From assembly GCA_003952965.2 (NCBI GenBank), contig CM025851.1, forward strand, positions 4,611,637 through 4,675,636: a stretch of DNA of 64,000 nt, in the 5' to 3' direction. Source of the stretch: Morella rubra. Its lineage: Eukaryota > Streptophyta > Magnoliopsida > Fagales > Myricaceae. Below the pieces are notes generated by a model. That model saw only the letters and a program-made list of their open reading frames with translations. It was not told where the DNA came from and made no database searches. The position numbers and the translations under genes were made by a program. Positions 14,890 to 26,486 of the stretch are shown here, piece by piece; position 1 is the stretch's first letter; each line of letters begins with the position of its first letter.

Positions 14890-16525
14890 AACTTGAAGGC
14901 TTGGTGGCTTGAAGAATATGTTTTGGGTCTCTCATGTCTTGGCTCTGTCACACTCTGTCTAGGGAGCATCTTTTCTCTAGTTTGGAATATATAATAGAGG
15001 AGGCTCTATGTGGTTTTATCTTTCTATTGGCCTGACCGGGTATGCAATAGTAAGAAATATGTACGATTGATAAATAAGAGAGTTTCCTTGAACTTTTTCT
15101 TGGGAGATCAAAATAGAAAAATTTAAATGTCTGAGTTTTTATGGAATTTTAAAAACATGTCTAGCAAATGACTACTTGAGTTTAGATCACTTTTTCGTCC
15201 AAATTTGTAATAGAATTGATGACATGTCGAGTGTTTTAAACCTTAATAAACATTAAAATTATAACAATACATTAAATTAAAAAATAAAATTAACAAAAGT
15301 CATAAATTAAATAAAAGATATTAAAATTTTTAAGACACTCCATATGTCACATGACCATATATTGACACTTGACATGCAAAGTCATCAATTTCGTTAAAAA
15401 TCTTGAGGTTAATATGATGACGGAAAAAGTAATTTTGTAAGCATGACCTAAATTTAGACCTAAAATCCTGGACAGCAAATTTTAAATTTTCCATCAAAAT
15501 AAGATAAATCTCATAATATCCGGGCCTAAAAGTCTTTGAAGTGGCTTGAACAAGAAGAGACCAAAAAAATAAGACGTACAAGAGATCTAAGTTTCAAGGT
15601 CATATTTGTCCAATCAAGTTGTCAGGACAGCGATTGAAATGAAATTATTTATTCACCGAAGTAAGACCATGTTTGCATGCGCAGCTAAATTTTTCAACAA
15701 TTTTTTTGACAGATCTCAACAAAATCTACACTACATCACATAAAAAAAATTCAACAAAAAAAATACACTCAAATGCTATGTCATCGAGTTTTCTTTTATG
15801 AAATTAATGATAAGAATCTACATTTTTCTTAGCCATAAAATGTTCGCGTGTTCATATTACTATATAAAAAAAATGTCTAGATTGGAGAAAGCTAGGTTGG
15901 ATGTTGAGTGTCTAAATGGAAATTTAGGAGAAAAACAAGGAAAACAATGATCTGTTCGAGTAGATCACACTCCAAATCCAATACTTGGTGGAAATTTGCC
16001 TGCTTCCCTTTTTCATTTACGATAAAAATAAATACACTACAGATTTACAAACTGATAAACAAACTCCTATAAAATTGGTTCATTAATAAAGCATTAAAAA
16101 CCTACTAACGTTACTCACATCCTAACTAACAGAGTGGCTTAGAAATCGGTGAAATTCAAGCCACTAAGAGGCAACTTATTCGCACACACTGACCCACTTC
16201 ACAACTTAGCTAACTTAAGGTTAAAAACTCTTAACAAACAATTCCAATAACAACTAAAAAATGACCCAACTACACCCACTATCTAGCAACGTGACTTTTT
16301 GAAAATAGAATAACCCCATTATACCCACTACCCCAAATATCAGGAGCTGAGTTATTTGGGCACACGGCATTGGAGGCCGAAATCATAACAATTGACAAAG
16401 AGGTAGAATTCGTACGTGCTGTGTCGACTTTCCTCGGGTTAAAGCACAATAGGAACACGACGAAAGAATATGCAGCCCAAAAGCGATCGAGAAATTAATA
16501 TATCCAATCAAAGAAGTCACACAAG

Positions 16526-16778
16526 TATGTTTTTCTTTCTCCTTCCTCTACCAACTATTCTGTGTCTTCTTCAATGGCTCTCGATAGGAGCCTTGCAGTT
16601 GGAGATTACAATCTCCATGGAGATCATCAAAGATTTTCCAGATTAGCCGGTAGCATTATATGTTTTTCTTTTTCCTTCCTCCACCAACTATTCTCTATCC
16701 TCTTCTATGGCTCTCGACAGGAGCCTTGCACTTGGAGATTACAATCTCAATGGAAATCTGATCATCAAAGATTTTCCA
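16526..16778. repeat. tandem direct duplication, period 133 bp
   Basis: Two diverged copies start with TATGTTTTTCTTT at 16526 and 16659. Both contain ATGGCTCTCGA(T/C)AGGAGCCTTG and a GGAGATTACAATCTC segment, and both end with ATCATCAAAGATTTTCCA. The second copy has a short insertion (AATCTG) and point changes, so the duplication is not recent. Confidence 0.85.
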
Positions 16779-17374
16779 CATAATTTGCAGAGCATTTGGC
16801 AGCACACTCGAAAGTTAGGTCCCACCACTACATATATTTTTTCACAAACTAATTAATCAAACTAATTAGTCGGAGAATGAAGATCTTCTATAGAACGAGA
16901 GTCTACGTTGACAAAAATTTTATATAGATAACATTAAATGGTGTAGGATTTTATCTATTTTCAAATTAGCCCAATTCTAATAGTAAATCAGAGGATCCTT
17001 ATTGGTGCCCATCCAAAACGCTGTCATGTTGCGAAGAAAGTTCCCGTATGAACGCAAATTCCTTGAATCGCACAGGGCTTTGTCCATAATGTGTGAAAAC
17101 CTTGACTTATGTTCTGCATAGATTCTGCATAAAGGCGTGTCGATTCCGTTGAGTTTTTGATCACTTAGGGGCTGTAGGTGTCAGGTGGGTAATATGTGCG
17201 AGTCCGACGTGACAGTGGAAACTCCGGAAAGATTCTCTCCGCACAAGCTCATATTTTAATTCCCAATAAAATTTCATAACTTCAGATTGAAAAAGGAAAT
17301 GTTGATCATGACTTCGTCAAACGAGCTGAAATGAACTTATTGGCCAAGAAAGAAAGTACCAGCACCATTGTTGC

Positions 17375-17380
17375 TATAAA
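17375..17380 (+). promoter_or_regulatory. TATA box of GST 2
   Basis: TATAAA in the context TTGCTATAAATTGAC, 50 bp upstream of the GST 2 start codon. This is a plausible core promoter with a very short 5' UTR. A single CGTCA (TGACG on the other strand) lies 56 bp further upstream. Confidence 0.5.
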
Positions 17381-17429
17381 TTGACATGGCCTGGTAGGAG
17401 ACCTCCACTGCACTGATCTCTCAATAACA

Positions 17430-18226
17430 ATGGAAGATGTGAAGGTACTGGGATTCTGGCCTAGCCCATTCAGTCACAGAGTTGTATGGGCTCTGAAACT
17501 GAAGGGTGTGAAATACGATTATATAGAAGAAGACCTTCCCAATTACAAGAGTCAATTGCTATTGCAATACAACCCAGTTTACCAGAAAATCCCCGTGCTT
17601 GTTCATGGCGGCAAACCAATCGCCGAGTCCCTTGTCATCCTTCAGTACATCGAAGAAACATGGCCTGAGAATCCTTTGCTTCCAAAAGATGCTCATGAAA
17701 GAGCCTTAGCCCGTTTCTGGATGCAGTTTGGATTACAGAAGGTGTGCATGCTCTTCTATCTTCCTTAGGATTGATGATCTTCTGTTACTGTTATTCTTTT
17801 TCCTAACTAGTATTGATGTTGCTGAACCTGCATATACGATTCTATATATAAATGTAGGGCCCCATTTTTGTGGCATTTTTCACCACCGCTGGAGAAGATC
17901 AAGAAAAGGCAACGAGGGAGGCATTGGAAGCTCTGGAGATCATTGAAGAGAAAGCCCTCGGGGACAAGAAGTTTTTCAGCGGCGACAGCATAGGAATGGT
18001 AGACATTGCGTATGGATGGCTGGCTTATTGGTTTCCATGTATGGAAGAAGCTGTTGGTCTAAAAGTGCTAAATCCAGCCACTTTGCCTCGCGTGCATGCT
18101 TGGATTCAGGATTTTAAGGAGGTTCCTGTGATCAAAGAGAACCTTCCTGACTATGGAAAGATGTTGGCCTACATGAAAAAACAGAGGGCAAAGTTCTTGT
18201 CACACCTTCCCAGTCTTAATCACTAG
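17430..18226 (+). CDS. glutathione S-transferase, tau class (copy 2)
   Basis: Same enzyme class as the copy at 14031. Exons 17430-17741 and 17858-18226 give 681 nt, or 226 aa, with the intron again after codon 104. The catalytic-serine motif is WPSPFSHR (Ser12), and the glutathione-contact motif is [18 protein letters not shown] (Glu64-Ser65). The C-terminal domain has [33 protein letters not shown] and [11 protein letters not shown]. The C-terminus is slightly longer than in copy 1 and ends [11 protein letters not shown]. The two copies differ at many positions in both domains, so they are old duplicates that may differ in substrate range. No defect is visible. Confidence 0.95.
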
Positions 18227-19000
18227 CTTTTCATATGGGATGTTTTGTTATATGTATGCTTATTTTGATGCTTTTGGAATTTGAAGTGAAGTAGGACCTC
18301 TGATGATCTGCATTCATTTTTGAAATATCCGGTTTGTACTCTAACTACACCTAGAGTGGGTGAATATGTGTTTCTCTTCTAATTAAAGATTAACAACAAT
18401 TTTAAAACACGTTCTAAAATTCAGCCCAAATATGCATAATAATCAACTCAATCAACAAATAAGCAGCGGAAAATTAAATTAAACTTCAATCACACAAAAT
18501 GATAAGGATTTGGTGACGAAGTGGAAAAACTTTAAAATACCATTCAAAGAAAAAATCACTCCGGGCTAGCAGCTACTTGAAATTTACTAAGAAATAAACC
18601 TTGTAAACAGTGATTCAGATATGTACAACCCTAGTTGCTTGACTCTGATAATCCTGATGTAATAATCTAAGTGTCCTTGTTTAGACCCGCTCCGTGCGGC
18701 ATTCACCTCAGACCTTTGAGATTCTTCTTATGGATTCTTTACGAACAAACCTTGTTCTTCAACACACCTTTAACACTTTGAAGGTTCCATAGTAGGATGA
18801 TTGAAAAATGAAAAAAAAAAAAAAAACTGATCAATATTAAGGTATGAATCATCTAGGGTTTTTCTTTCAATGAAAGAGGCACAAGTATGCTCAATGGAGG
18901 CCTCAATAACCCTCTGGACGTCTTCTAACTAAACCTAGTAAGTTTTCCAAGGTTTCACAAGGAAAGTCCAGAAATTCAGGTATTTCTAAAATTCGTTAGA

Positions 19001-19300
19001 TGTCGCTTGAGCGTGGGTCGAGTGAGAGTCGAACGTGATGTCTCTGTCTGAAATCTTCATAGAGCGCTCAAGCGTGAGTCGAGCGAGAAGACATTGTTTG
19101 AAGTCTTTATGGTTCACTCGAGCACGAGTCAAGCGTTAATCAAACCTCTGTCTAAATTCTTCATGGTTCACTCGAGTGTAAGCCGAGCATTAATCAAACG
19201 TGAAGTTTCTGTCTAAATTCTTGATGGTTCGCTCGAGCGCGAGTTGAGCATCAGTCAAACTGCTGCCTGAATTCTTCATAGTTCGCTTGAGCGACAAACC
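19001..19300. repeat. degenerate ~60-bp repeat array with palindromic GCTCGAGCG core
   Basis: Five to six diverged units follow the pattern: a TCTGTCTAAATTCTT-like stretch, ATGGTTCGCTCGAGCG (or a variant), GAGTCGAGCG (or a variant), then TCAATCAAAC-like sequence. The core is a near-perfect palindrome. Units vary by about 10-25% by eye, and no protein frame is shared across them. Confidence 0.7.
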
Positions 19301-19689
19301 AACTTGGACACAACTCAGAAACAAACTCTTGAACAACATAGGACAAAAACATATAGTCGAAAAAGACTTATTTTGACACATAATTTTACCAATACAAAAA
19401 TGCACTAACAATTTTCGACCAGTAAATTAAGAAGGATAATATATGTTATATACATACTTGGCTTAATTACCAATACAATCACTATAGTATTGACTTTTAA
19501 CAAATTAGTTTTTAAGGTACAATTTTAAACAGATCGATCTCATGTGATTTAATTTTTCAAATACAATGGGTCATCTTGTCCACCAAATATTAGTACACTA
19601 ACATCTGGGATGTGGTCCTATATAGGTTATCCAAACACGATAATAGACATCCTGATCCCGACCTAATAAATTAATTCTTAGAGTATAAG

Positions 19690-20346
19690 CAAGGGTGAGT
19701 AAAAATTCCGGTAAGAATCAGAATTTTCGGTTCCACTTCCGATTCCGGTTTCGACATATACCGAAATTGGAATCATAAGTCATCTTCTGAAATTGGAATA
19801 AGAATCGGTAATTACCGAATTTTTGGTTTCGATTTTTCTAAAAAAATGAAGTAAAAATAGTGCTCAAAATAAAGTATAACATATGTAATCTAATTGAATT
19901 ATTATTTTAAAATCTATATTTTGGATGAAAATTTTACACTTATTGTTAATTTATGATGAATAACTAAAAAATACCGAAATTTTCAATTTCATTTTATTTT
20001 TCTAAAATAAGACTCAAAATAAAATATAACATATGCTGAGTACCGAATTTGTTTGAATGTTTATTTTAGAATCTAGATTTTGGTTAAATGTTTACATTTA
20101 TTGTTAATTTATGATAAATAATCGAAAAATCTTCCAAAAATTTGCTCTAAAAATATTTTTAGCTTGTTAAGGCCTAAAAAAAAATATGTTCAAAAAAGCC
20201 CACATGTTGAATCGGAATTTCCGATTTTGTTCCGATTTCATTCCGACAAATTATCAGAATGAAATCGAAAAAAAATTTGAATTCTGGTGAATAATGGAAC
20301 GGAACCGGAATTAGCTATTTCAATTTCATGTATTTCGATACTCACT
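19690..20346. repeat. possible non-autonomous element with internal inverted repeats
   Basis: The left end reads GGGTGAGTAAAAATTCCGG and the right end reads CGATACTCACTTTTAA, so GTGAGTA and TACTCAC oppose each other. Within it, CCGAAATTTTCAATTTCATTTT-like and AAAATAAA(G/A)TATAACATATG segments occur twice. The boundaries and class are uncertain. Confidence 0.4.
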
Positions 20347-20726
20347 TTTAAATATAAATATAATTTTAAATAGACTAGTCCATGTAGCCTATGTTTCAAG
20401 TAGATTTTTCCATTCACCGAAAATTAATTTACTATGGGAGATGCGAACCGAAATAAGTAATTTGACCTCGAAAATAGACATCTCGCATGTCGATCTTCAG
20501 TTACTTAGTTAATTTTTGGTAGACGAGCGAATCATACGTGGACAAGTCTGTTGAAAATTGTATGAATTGACTGATTTGTTATTAACAACGGCCCAAAGAG
20601 ATGACGTTTTTGAGCTCCCAAATCCCAATTTGACTACTCAGGTGAAGAAGAAGCAAAAGTCTCAATTGAAAACTACAGTTCGAGATCACAATGTTTGGCC
20701 CGCCAATCAAGGCAAGACTAGAGAAA

Positions 20727-20786
20727 TAGTAACATTTTGTATATTTGCTTTTTGTAATAGTAACATTTTGTATATTTGCTTTTTGT
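20727..20786. repeat. 31-bp tandem duplication (2 copies)
   Basis: Two consecutive copies of a unit starting TAGTAACATTTTGTATATTT, at 20727 and 20758, about 100 bp downstream of the QRT3-like stop codon. The first 29 bp of the two copies are identical, so this is a recent event. Confidence 0.85.
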
Positions 20787-20877
20787 GTTCATGATATACA
20801 TATTTTTTACCAATAAAAAAAAATCCGAAAACCAAAAGAAAAAAATTCCAATCAGAGTCTTAGTCCTTTGTGACATG

Positions 20878-22616
20878 TCATATGTACCCAACCATACTTT
20901 GGTCTACCGAAACATGCAATGTGGCTGTTACGGGCATGTCGGACTCCACAGTGACCCGATTCCCCGATACATTCCGCAGAACATGGTTAGGAAATTTGGC
21001 ACCTGCATGCAATGTGTATTGCACGTTTTTTATTAGGTCAGGAAACAATAGGACCTTCGAGAAATCAACTGCCCACGTGGTCCCGTTATTCCACACCGAT
21101 CCTCTAGCTACCGTTGATTTGAGAACCATGCCACGTACAGTGTTGCGATCGACGATTACTTGTTCGATGTTCGTGAACGGTCCGTTGGATTGGTCTAGTT
21201 GAACAATTTTGACTCCGGTATAATCACCCGAGAACATATTATCAACAATGTTCACGCCGCACACAACACCTGCCAAGGACTTGATCAAAACGAAGGCGTT
21301 TCCAAGGAAGAACGAGCCGGTTATTTGGAGTTGTACCGGGTCCTCAGCCACAACACCAGTGAAATCAAAATAACTATTCAGAATTCGGGTTTGGGTCAAC
21401 CCGGGTGCCTTTATGTAAATTCCAGTCCCACCCCATCCGGTGGCCTTGTTGTAACAATGAACCCCGGTGAGCACGTTGGCCTGCCCTGCTACTAAAATTC
21501 CTATTGATGCTGAGAAAATTACCACATCGGTGACAGCATTGTCGTTGCCCATGATGTTAATTCCGATGCCGGAGAAGTCCTTTTCACGGTGGCTGCCACC
21601 GACATTGATGTGTTGGCCGATGAAAGAATTTCTAATGTATGTCTCATGCCCACCTTCGATCAGTATACCATTTGTAGTGAAATGCGAGATGTAGCAATTG
21701 TCTATGGTGGTTCTCAATGAATTGATGACGGAAATTCCACCACCTCTGAAATTGGAGTTTATCATGAGGTCCTTGAGAGTAATATCTTCATACAGTAAAG
21801 AAGACGAGGACGGCCACAACTCGATCAGATGGCGGTTGCCCGGAAAGTTGTCCGACGCACGAATTGATCCTCCATGAATCTGTGATATCAGCATATACCA
21901 ACAAAACCAGATTCCATTAGGTGGGCCGCCTAATAGAGAAACCTCAGTTTTAAAAAAAAATAAAAAGAACGAAAAGCTATGCGGGTGTACGGACCATGAA
22001 GTTACCGCCGCTGATGTTCGGTAAACGCAAGGGATGGCTGATCGTGTATGTCCCTCCATCAAGATGAACCTCCGCGCCTCCAAGATCAGCAACGCCTTCC
22101 ATCAGGTGGGCATCAACTTGGGATCCAAAAGCATCGGAGAGAGCTTGCTGAAGTGCTTCAGTGCTGTCCAATCTTCCCGTAGGATCAGCACCATACTCTG
22201 TCGCATGGTGGACCCGTGATCTTTGTGGCACCTACATCACAGGTTCACAACTATATCCATTATATCATCATTCGCCAAAACTGATATATATATATAGGTA
22301 GGTTTAGAAGCTGTTCTATGCATAAACTTTAGCCTCCTCATATGCTAAACAACATAACTTCCCCTGTTCTTTTGTTTGATCAGAAGAAAACAGAGCCAGG
22401 AAATATTTGGTTAATTACCAGAGTTACTGTTGAATAGCTCTGGGGTTGAGAGGCCCGGTTGCGGACTGTATGCGCAGCCTTAACCAAAGCAATACGCCGC
22501 ATTTCATCATGATACCCACCCACGCCGGAGTAAGAGCTCTCTGCGTAATCAAGAATTATACTTGCATACACAAACCCCACGAGCAGCTTAAGCACGATAG
22601 TTTTCTTAAGCATCAT
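20878..22616 (-). CDS. QRT3: QRT3-like polygalacturonase (pectin-lyase fold)
   Basis: Secreted polygalacturonase of the QUARTET3 type. In Arabidopsis QRT3 degrades the pollen mother cell wall so that tetrads release single pollen grains. Exons 22419-22616, 21995-22231 and 20878-21879 give 1437 nt, or 478 aa, close to Arabidopsis QRT3. I chose the start at 22616 because it begins directly at a signal peptide (MMLKKTIVLKLLVGFVYAS); an in-frame ATG at 22670 would add a polar 18-residue leader. The start of the pectin-lyase-3 domain is TEYGADPTGRLDSTEAL, followed by the beta-helix with many short turns such as GGGISVINSLRTTIDNCYIS, GIGINIMGNDNAVTDV and GWGGTGIYIKAPG. The enzyme is assigned by family, and I did not locate catalytic Asp residues with certainty. 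Expression in anther tapetum is expected by family only. It is divergent from the pollen-type receptor kinase next door. Confidence 0.9.
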
Positions 22617-24162
22617 CGATGGCTTATCTTGCCGAGAGATGGAAATCCAATTCTTCTTATGGAGAGGCATGGAAGAGCACGTTTTGTAATGAGTTCTGTT
22701 CTCCTTTTGGTCACACATTTGAAACACGAAATAGAAAACGAAGGCCAAGGTTGGACTTCTAGATGTTGCAGTATACATTTTCGCAGTGAGTACTTTTAGA
22801 CTTGAAAACTTTAGGATGGGCTTGCTCACCCTGAAGTCGTCTTCAGGCTTCTATTTTCGTATTAGGAAGTCCGAGTGGGGAGGCGGCGCCCAACATTATT
22901 GGACTCTCAGAAACCGCAGTAGGTGGTAGAAATGTACGACAGTTTGAATCCTTATAACGTGGATGACTAAAGAGCTCTTTTCAGGGTTGTTATTTTCTGT
23001 TGCAATCCAGCTCTTTGCACGAGAGAAACGTGTACTGCCGTCTGCCTGCTCTCTCAATTAACACGTTTTGTTGTTTTTGTCCAACATTATTGGACTTTTA
23101 TGTTTGTATTTTCACCTTTTACTCATGTTCTTTACCGTTACGATTGAAGTTGGTAGTCCTTCCGCCTTTTCCGCTCCAACTACAGTACTTTTGACTGTGA
23201 TCTTCTTAATTTGGACCTGAATTCTTTAACTTGTAACCTAACTCCTAATGGGCTAAGTGAGCACCTCGATCAAATTCATGGACGGCCCTCTATCTATCGC
23301 TTGCCCGTTGGAATTGAATTGACGAACATTTCATCATCAATTACCAGACAGACAGGCGAACCAGAGGCAGTTTTGTCGAAGTCACGAAGCATATAGGATT
23401 GTGGGAGTAGTCCTACACATTACTTTCACTTATGTGAGTTAGTACAAAAAAGACTACAAGCTAGACGAACTTCTACGGGCTGAATGAGCCGAATAGATGG
23501 ACGTGAATTCGAATCTTTCCGCTATAAACTAGTCCTTAAGTTTTGTGGGCGGATATTTCTGACAAAACCAAGGGAGCTTTTTCTAGTAATAGGAAAAATC
23601 TCTTTGGTGGCTTGATCCCTTGTTTTTGTTTTGTACTAGGAAAAAAAAAGATACCACTTAAAAAAAAAACAAATAAGGATGCCAAGATGTGCTTGTTTGT
23701 GCATAGATGTGCCCCACTTTGTGATATTCATTATATACATATTTTGGTCGCCGAAGGCTAACATACAACATTTCAACTGTGATATACTATGGCCAAAATT
23801 GGAGTAAACTTATTAAAATTCAGTAGGACGTACGCCTATTATTGGAAAAAAAGTATGAAAATTTTGAAGGCCGTCCTTACATCTCTACCTCTAACAGTTC
23901 AGCCTCTAAAAACAGGACAAAAATAATAAGGTCCCTAATCTTGGAAGCAAATTAAGCAAAACTTGTCAAATTCACCGACATTTCGTTTCGTTGCGATAGT
24001 TTGTTGACAACCGCTTCCTGTTCTTGGCCTTTCACGTCCCGCCTTCGTCCTCGTCCCCTCTCCCCACCACAGATAAGAAAGAAAGAAGCTCATGCAATCA
24101 AAACCTTGTCTTCAAGTCATTAATTGTGATCCCGTCGGCACCATCTTGATCAGGCTGTCCAA
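22617..24162. promoter_or_regulatory. divergent intergenic region between QRT3-like and LRR receptor kinase
   Basis: 1.5 kb between two divergent genes whose families both act in pollen development or function, so it holds both promoters. No strong repeat or gene is visible; A-rich tracts occur near 23640-23670. I did not identify specific anther motifs reliably. Confidence 0.5.
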
Positions 24163-26486
24163 ATGGTCAAGGGTGCGCGCTTGGGTAGCCTCACGCGCGC
24201 ACCAAGCCTAACGACATTGATCTTCAGCCTCGTTGTGATGCTATCATGTCCGGTCATGTCATCATCCTTTGGTGCTTCAGACACGGAGATACTTTTAAAA
24301 TTCAAGGGGTCCTTACAGCATTCAAATGCTCTTAACAACTGGGATCCTAATGTAGAACCGTGTGAAAGAAACAGGGGAAATTGGGCTGGTGTAATTTGTT
24401 TGAATGGGAATGTTCGAGGTCTGCAGCTTGAAAACATGGGACTGATGGGCACCATTGACGTGGATTCTCTTGTTTCCTTGCGTTACTTGAGGACGTTAAG
24501 CTTCATGAACAATACCTTTACAGGTACAATGCCCACTATTAAGAAACTAAGCGCATTAAGGTCGGTGTATTTGTCGTATAACCATTTCTCCGGAGAGATC
24601 CCGGATGATGCCTTTGCGGGTATGAGTCTCTTGAAGAAAGTGTTCTTGACAAATAACGAGTTTACGGGTAAAATTCCATCATCCCTTGCAACCTTGCCTG
24701 GACTTTTGGTGTTGAGACTTGACGAGAACAAATTTCAAGGCCACATACCGAATTTTCAACAGAGAGACAGCTTGAAGAAGTTCAATGTTTCTAACAATAA
24801 TTTGGAGGGTCCAATACCTGCCAGCTTAAGCAATTTGGAGACAAGCTCCTTTTCAGGTAACAATTTTCTCCATTTAACTCCTATGCGGAGTGGTTCTTTG
24901 GATCATAAGAAATAAAATGCTCAAGAGAATCTTTATCCATTAAGGTCTTAAGGTCATCTAAATGACTGTAGCTTCATATATACTCTGCTTTTCTGTGAAA
25001 CATTGAAGTATTTCTTAGGGAGGATGTAGTTGTACTCCTTTTTTTCTCTTGCTAACAATTACGAAACCTGATTTGGATTTGTGAAAATGCAGGCAACGAA
25101 TATCTATGCGGGCCACCTCTGGAATCATGCGAGTCCTGTAGTAGGAGGCAATTGGTTTTAAAAATCTTCATTGTAGTGATAATGGTAGTGCTCTTTGTGG
25201 CAGTGGTTGCTGCATTGTGTTCCATATTCTACTTGAGAAAGCAATCATCAGTACCATTAGATCGGAGACCGACATTGAGGGACCAAATGATCAATGTTGT
25301 TGCTTCCTATCCAAACCAAGCAGGGGAACTCAAATTACCAGAGAGCACTGGGCATAGGAGGAAGGTCGAACATGGGAAGTTGTCATTTATCAGGGACGAC
25401 AGAGATAAGTTTGGGTTGCAAGACTTGCTCAAATCATCGGCGGAAGTTTTGGGGAGTGCGACATTTGGTTCTTCATACAAGGCCACGATAACGGGTGGGC
25501 AAACCTTGGTTGTAAAGAGGTACAGGCAAATGAACAATGTGGGAAGAGAGGAGTTTAACGAGCACATGAGGAGGCTGGGAACGTTGAGTCATCCCAACTT
25601 GCTGCCTCTTGTGGCATATTATTATAGGAGAGAAGAGAAGCTGTTGATTTCTGACTTTGTCGAAAATGGTAGCTTAGCTAGTCTCCTTCATGGTACGGAC
25701 CTTAGTTTTCTCTTTACGGAAAATTGAACTCCTCAATCGCGATTTTGAATGTTCTTCATTTGTTCCAAAAGAAAGATTGCTCAAGATATTGGTCATTCCC
25801 TAGTGCTTTAACTGTCATGCTTTGGGTCTTTTGTTTGTGCAGGCAAGCATAACGAAAACCAGCCTCCACCTGATTGGCCGACTCGCTTGAGAATTATCAA
25901 AGGTGTAGCCAGGGGCTTGGCTTACCTTTATGATGCAATTCCTAGCCTAACTCTACCCCATGGACATCTGAAATCGTCGAATGTTCTTCTAGACGAATCC
26001 TTCGAGCCCCTATTGGCTGATTATGCTCTAAGCCCAGTGATCAACCCAGATCTTTCGAGACAGACCATGATGGCTTACAAGTCACCCGAGTACGCGCAAC
26101 ATGGCAGCATAACAAAGAAGACTGACATATGGAGTTTCGGAGTACTAATACTGGAAATATTAACGGGAAGGTTCCCGGAGAACTATCTCACGCAAGTTCA
26201 CGACACTGACACAGATTTGGCAAGTTGGGTCAACAAAATGATTACGGGAAAGCGGATGTCTGAAGTGTTTGACTTAGACATTGGGGGAGCGAAGAGCAGT
26301 AAAGGTGAACTCTTAAAGCTTTTGAAGATTGGATTGAGCTGTTGCGAGCAGGAAGTGGAGAGAAGGTTGGATATAAAGGACGTTGTTGAGAAGATTGAAG
26401 AGTTTAAGGAGGAAGAAAGCGAGGGAGATAATTATGCTTCTAGTGTTGTCAATGACGGGGATGCGAATGCTCTCAGAGGTGTCTAA
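24163..26486 (+). CDS. pollen-type LRR receptor-like kinase, probable pseudokinase
   Basis: Plasma-membrane receptor-like protein of LRR subfamily III, resembling pollen receptor-like kinases (PRKs), which act with ROP-GEFs in pollen-tube growth and guidance. Exons 24163-24856, 25093-25692 and 25843-26486 give 1938 nt, or 645 aa. Order of parts: hydrophobic signal region (about 14-36), LRR N-cap with NNWDPNVEPC, about five LRRs (80-230), a Cys pair region (CGPPLESCESC), a transmembrane helix (about 252-278), a basic juxtamembrane segment, then the kinase domain (about 345-615). The Lys of the VAVK-type motif is present (LVVKRY, Lys373). The glycine loop is poor (GSATFGSS), the HRD motif reads HGH (471-473, so the catalytic Asp is absent), and DFG reads DYA (491-493). 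Catalysis is therefore doubtful, as in several subfamily III members. PRK assignment is by overall pattern. Confidence 0.9.

Larger units (their letters stand above)
14890..17429. other. intergenic region between the two GST genes
   Basis: 2.5 kb of AT-rich DNA. The first few hundred bases should be the GST 1 3' UTR. A 133-bp-period direct duplication lies at 16526-16778, and a TATA-like box sits close to GST 2. Short open frames across the duplication look non-coding. I see no GST remnant in the spacer. Confidence 0.55.
18227..20877. other. repeat-rich intergenic region
   Basis: 2.6 kb between GST 2 and the 3' end of the QRT3-like gene. It contains a degenerate ~60-bp repeat array (19001-19300), a possible inverted-repeat element rich in TTCCGATT-type motifs (19690-20346) and a 31-bp tandem duplication (20727-20786). 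I recognise no gene. Confidence 0.6.

Noticed and set aside
16562..16783. Short repeated protein-like frame (SMALDRSL repeated)
   Set aside because: It arises from the 133-bp direct duplication in the GST spacer. The frame is broken outside it, and no domain is recognisable.
19001..19300. Possible CRISPR-like array
   Set aside because: Units are diverged and contiguous without unique spacers, and the DNA is plant nuclear. It is a degenerate tandem repeat.
20878..21694. Plus-strand frames opposite the QRT3-like exon
   Set aside because: They are antisense to a clearly conserved coding exon and have no independent features.
24163..26486. Treating the receptor kinase as a pseudogene
   Set aside because: Despite the lost catalytic residues, all three exons are open and in phase over 645 codons, and the ectodomain is well kept. 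A functional pseudokinase is more likely.
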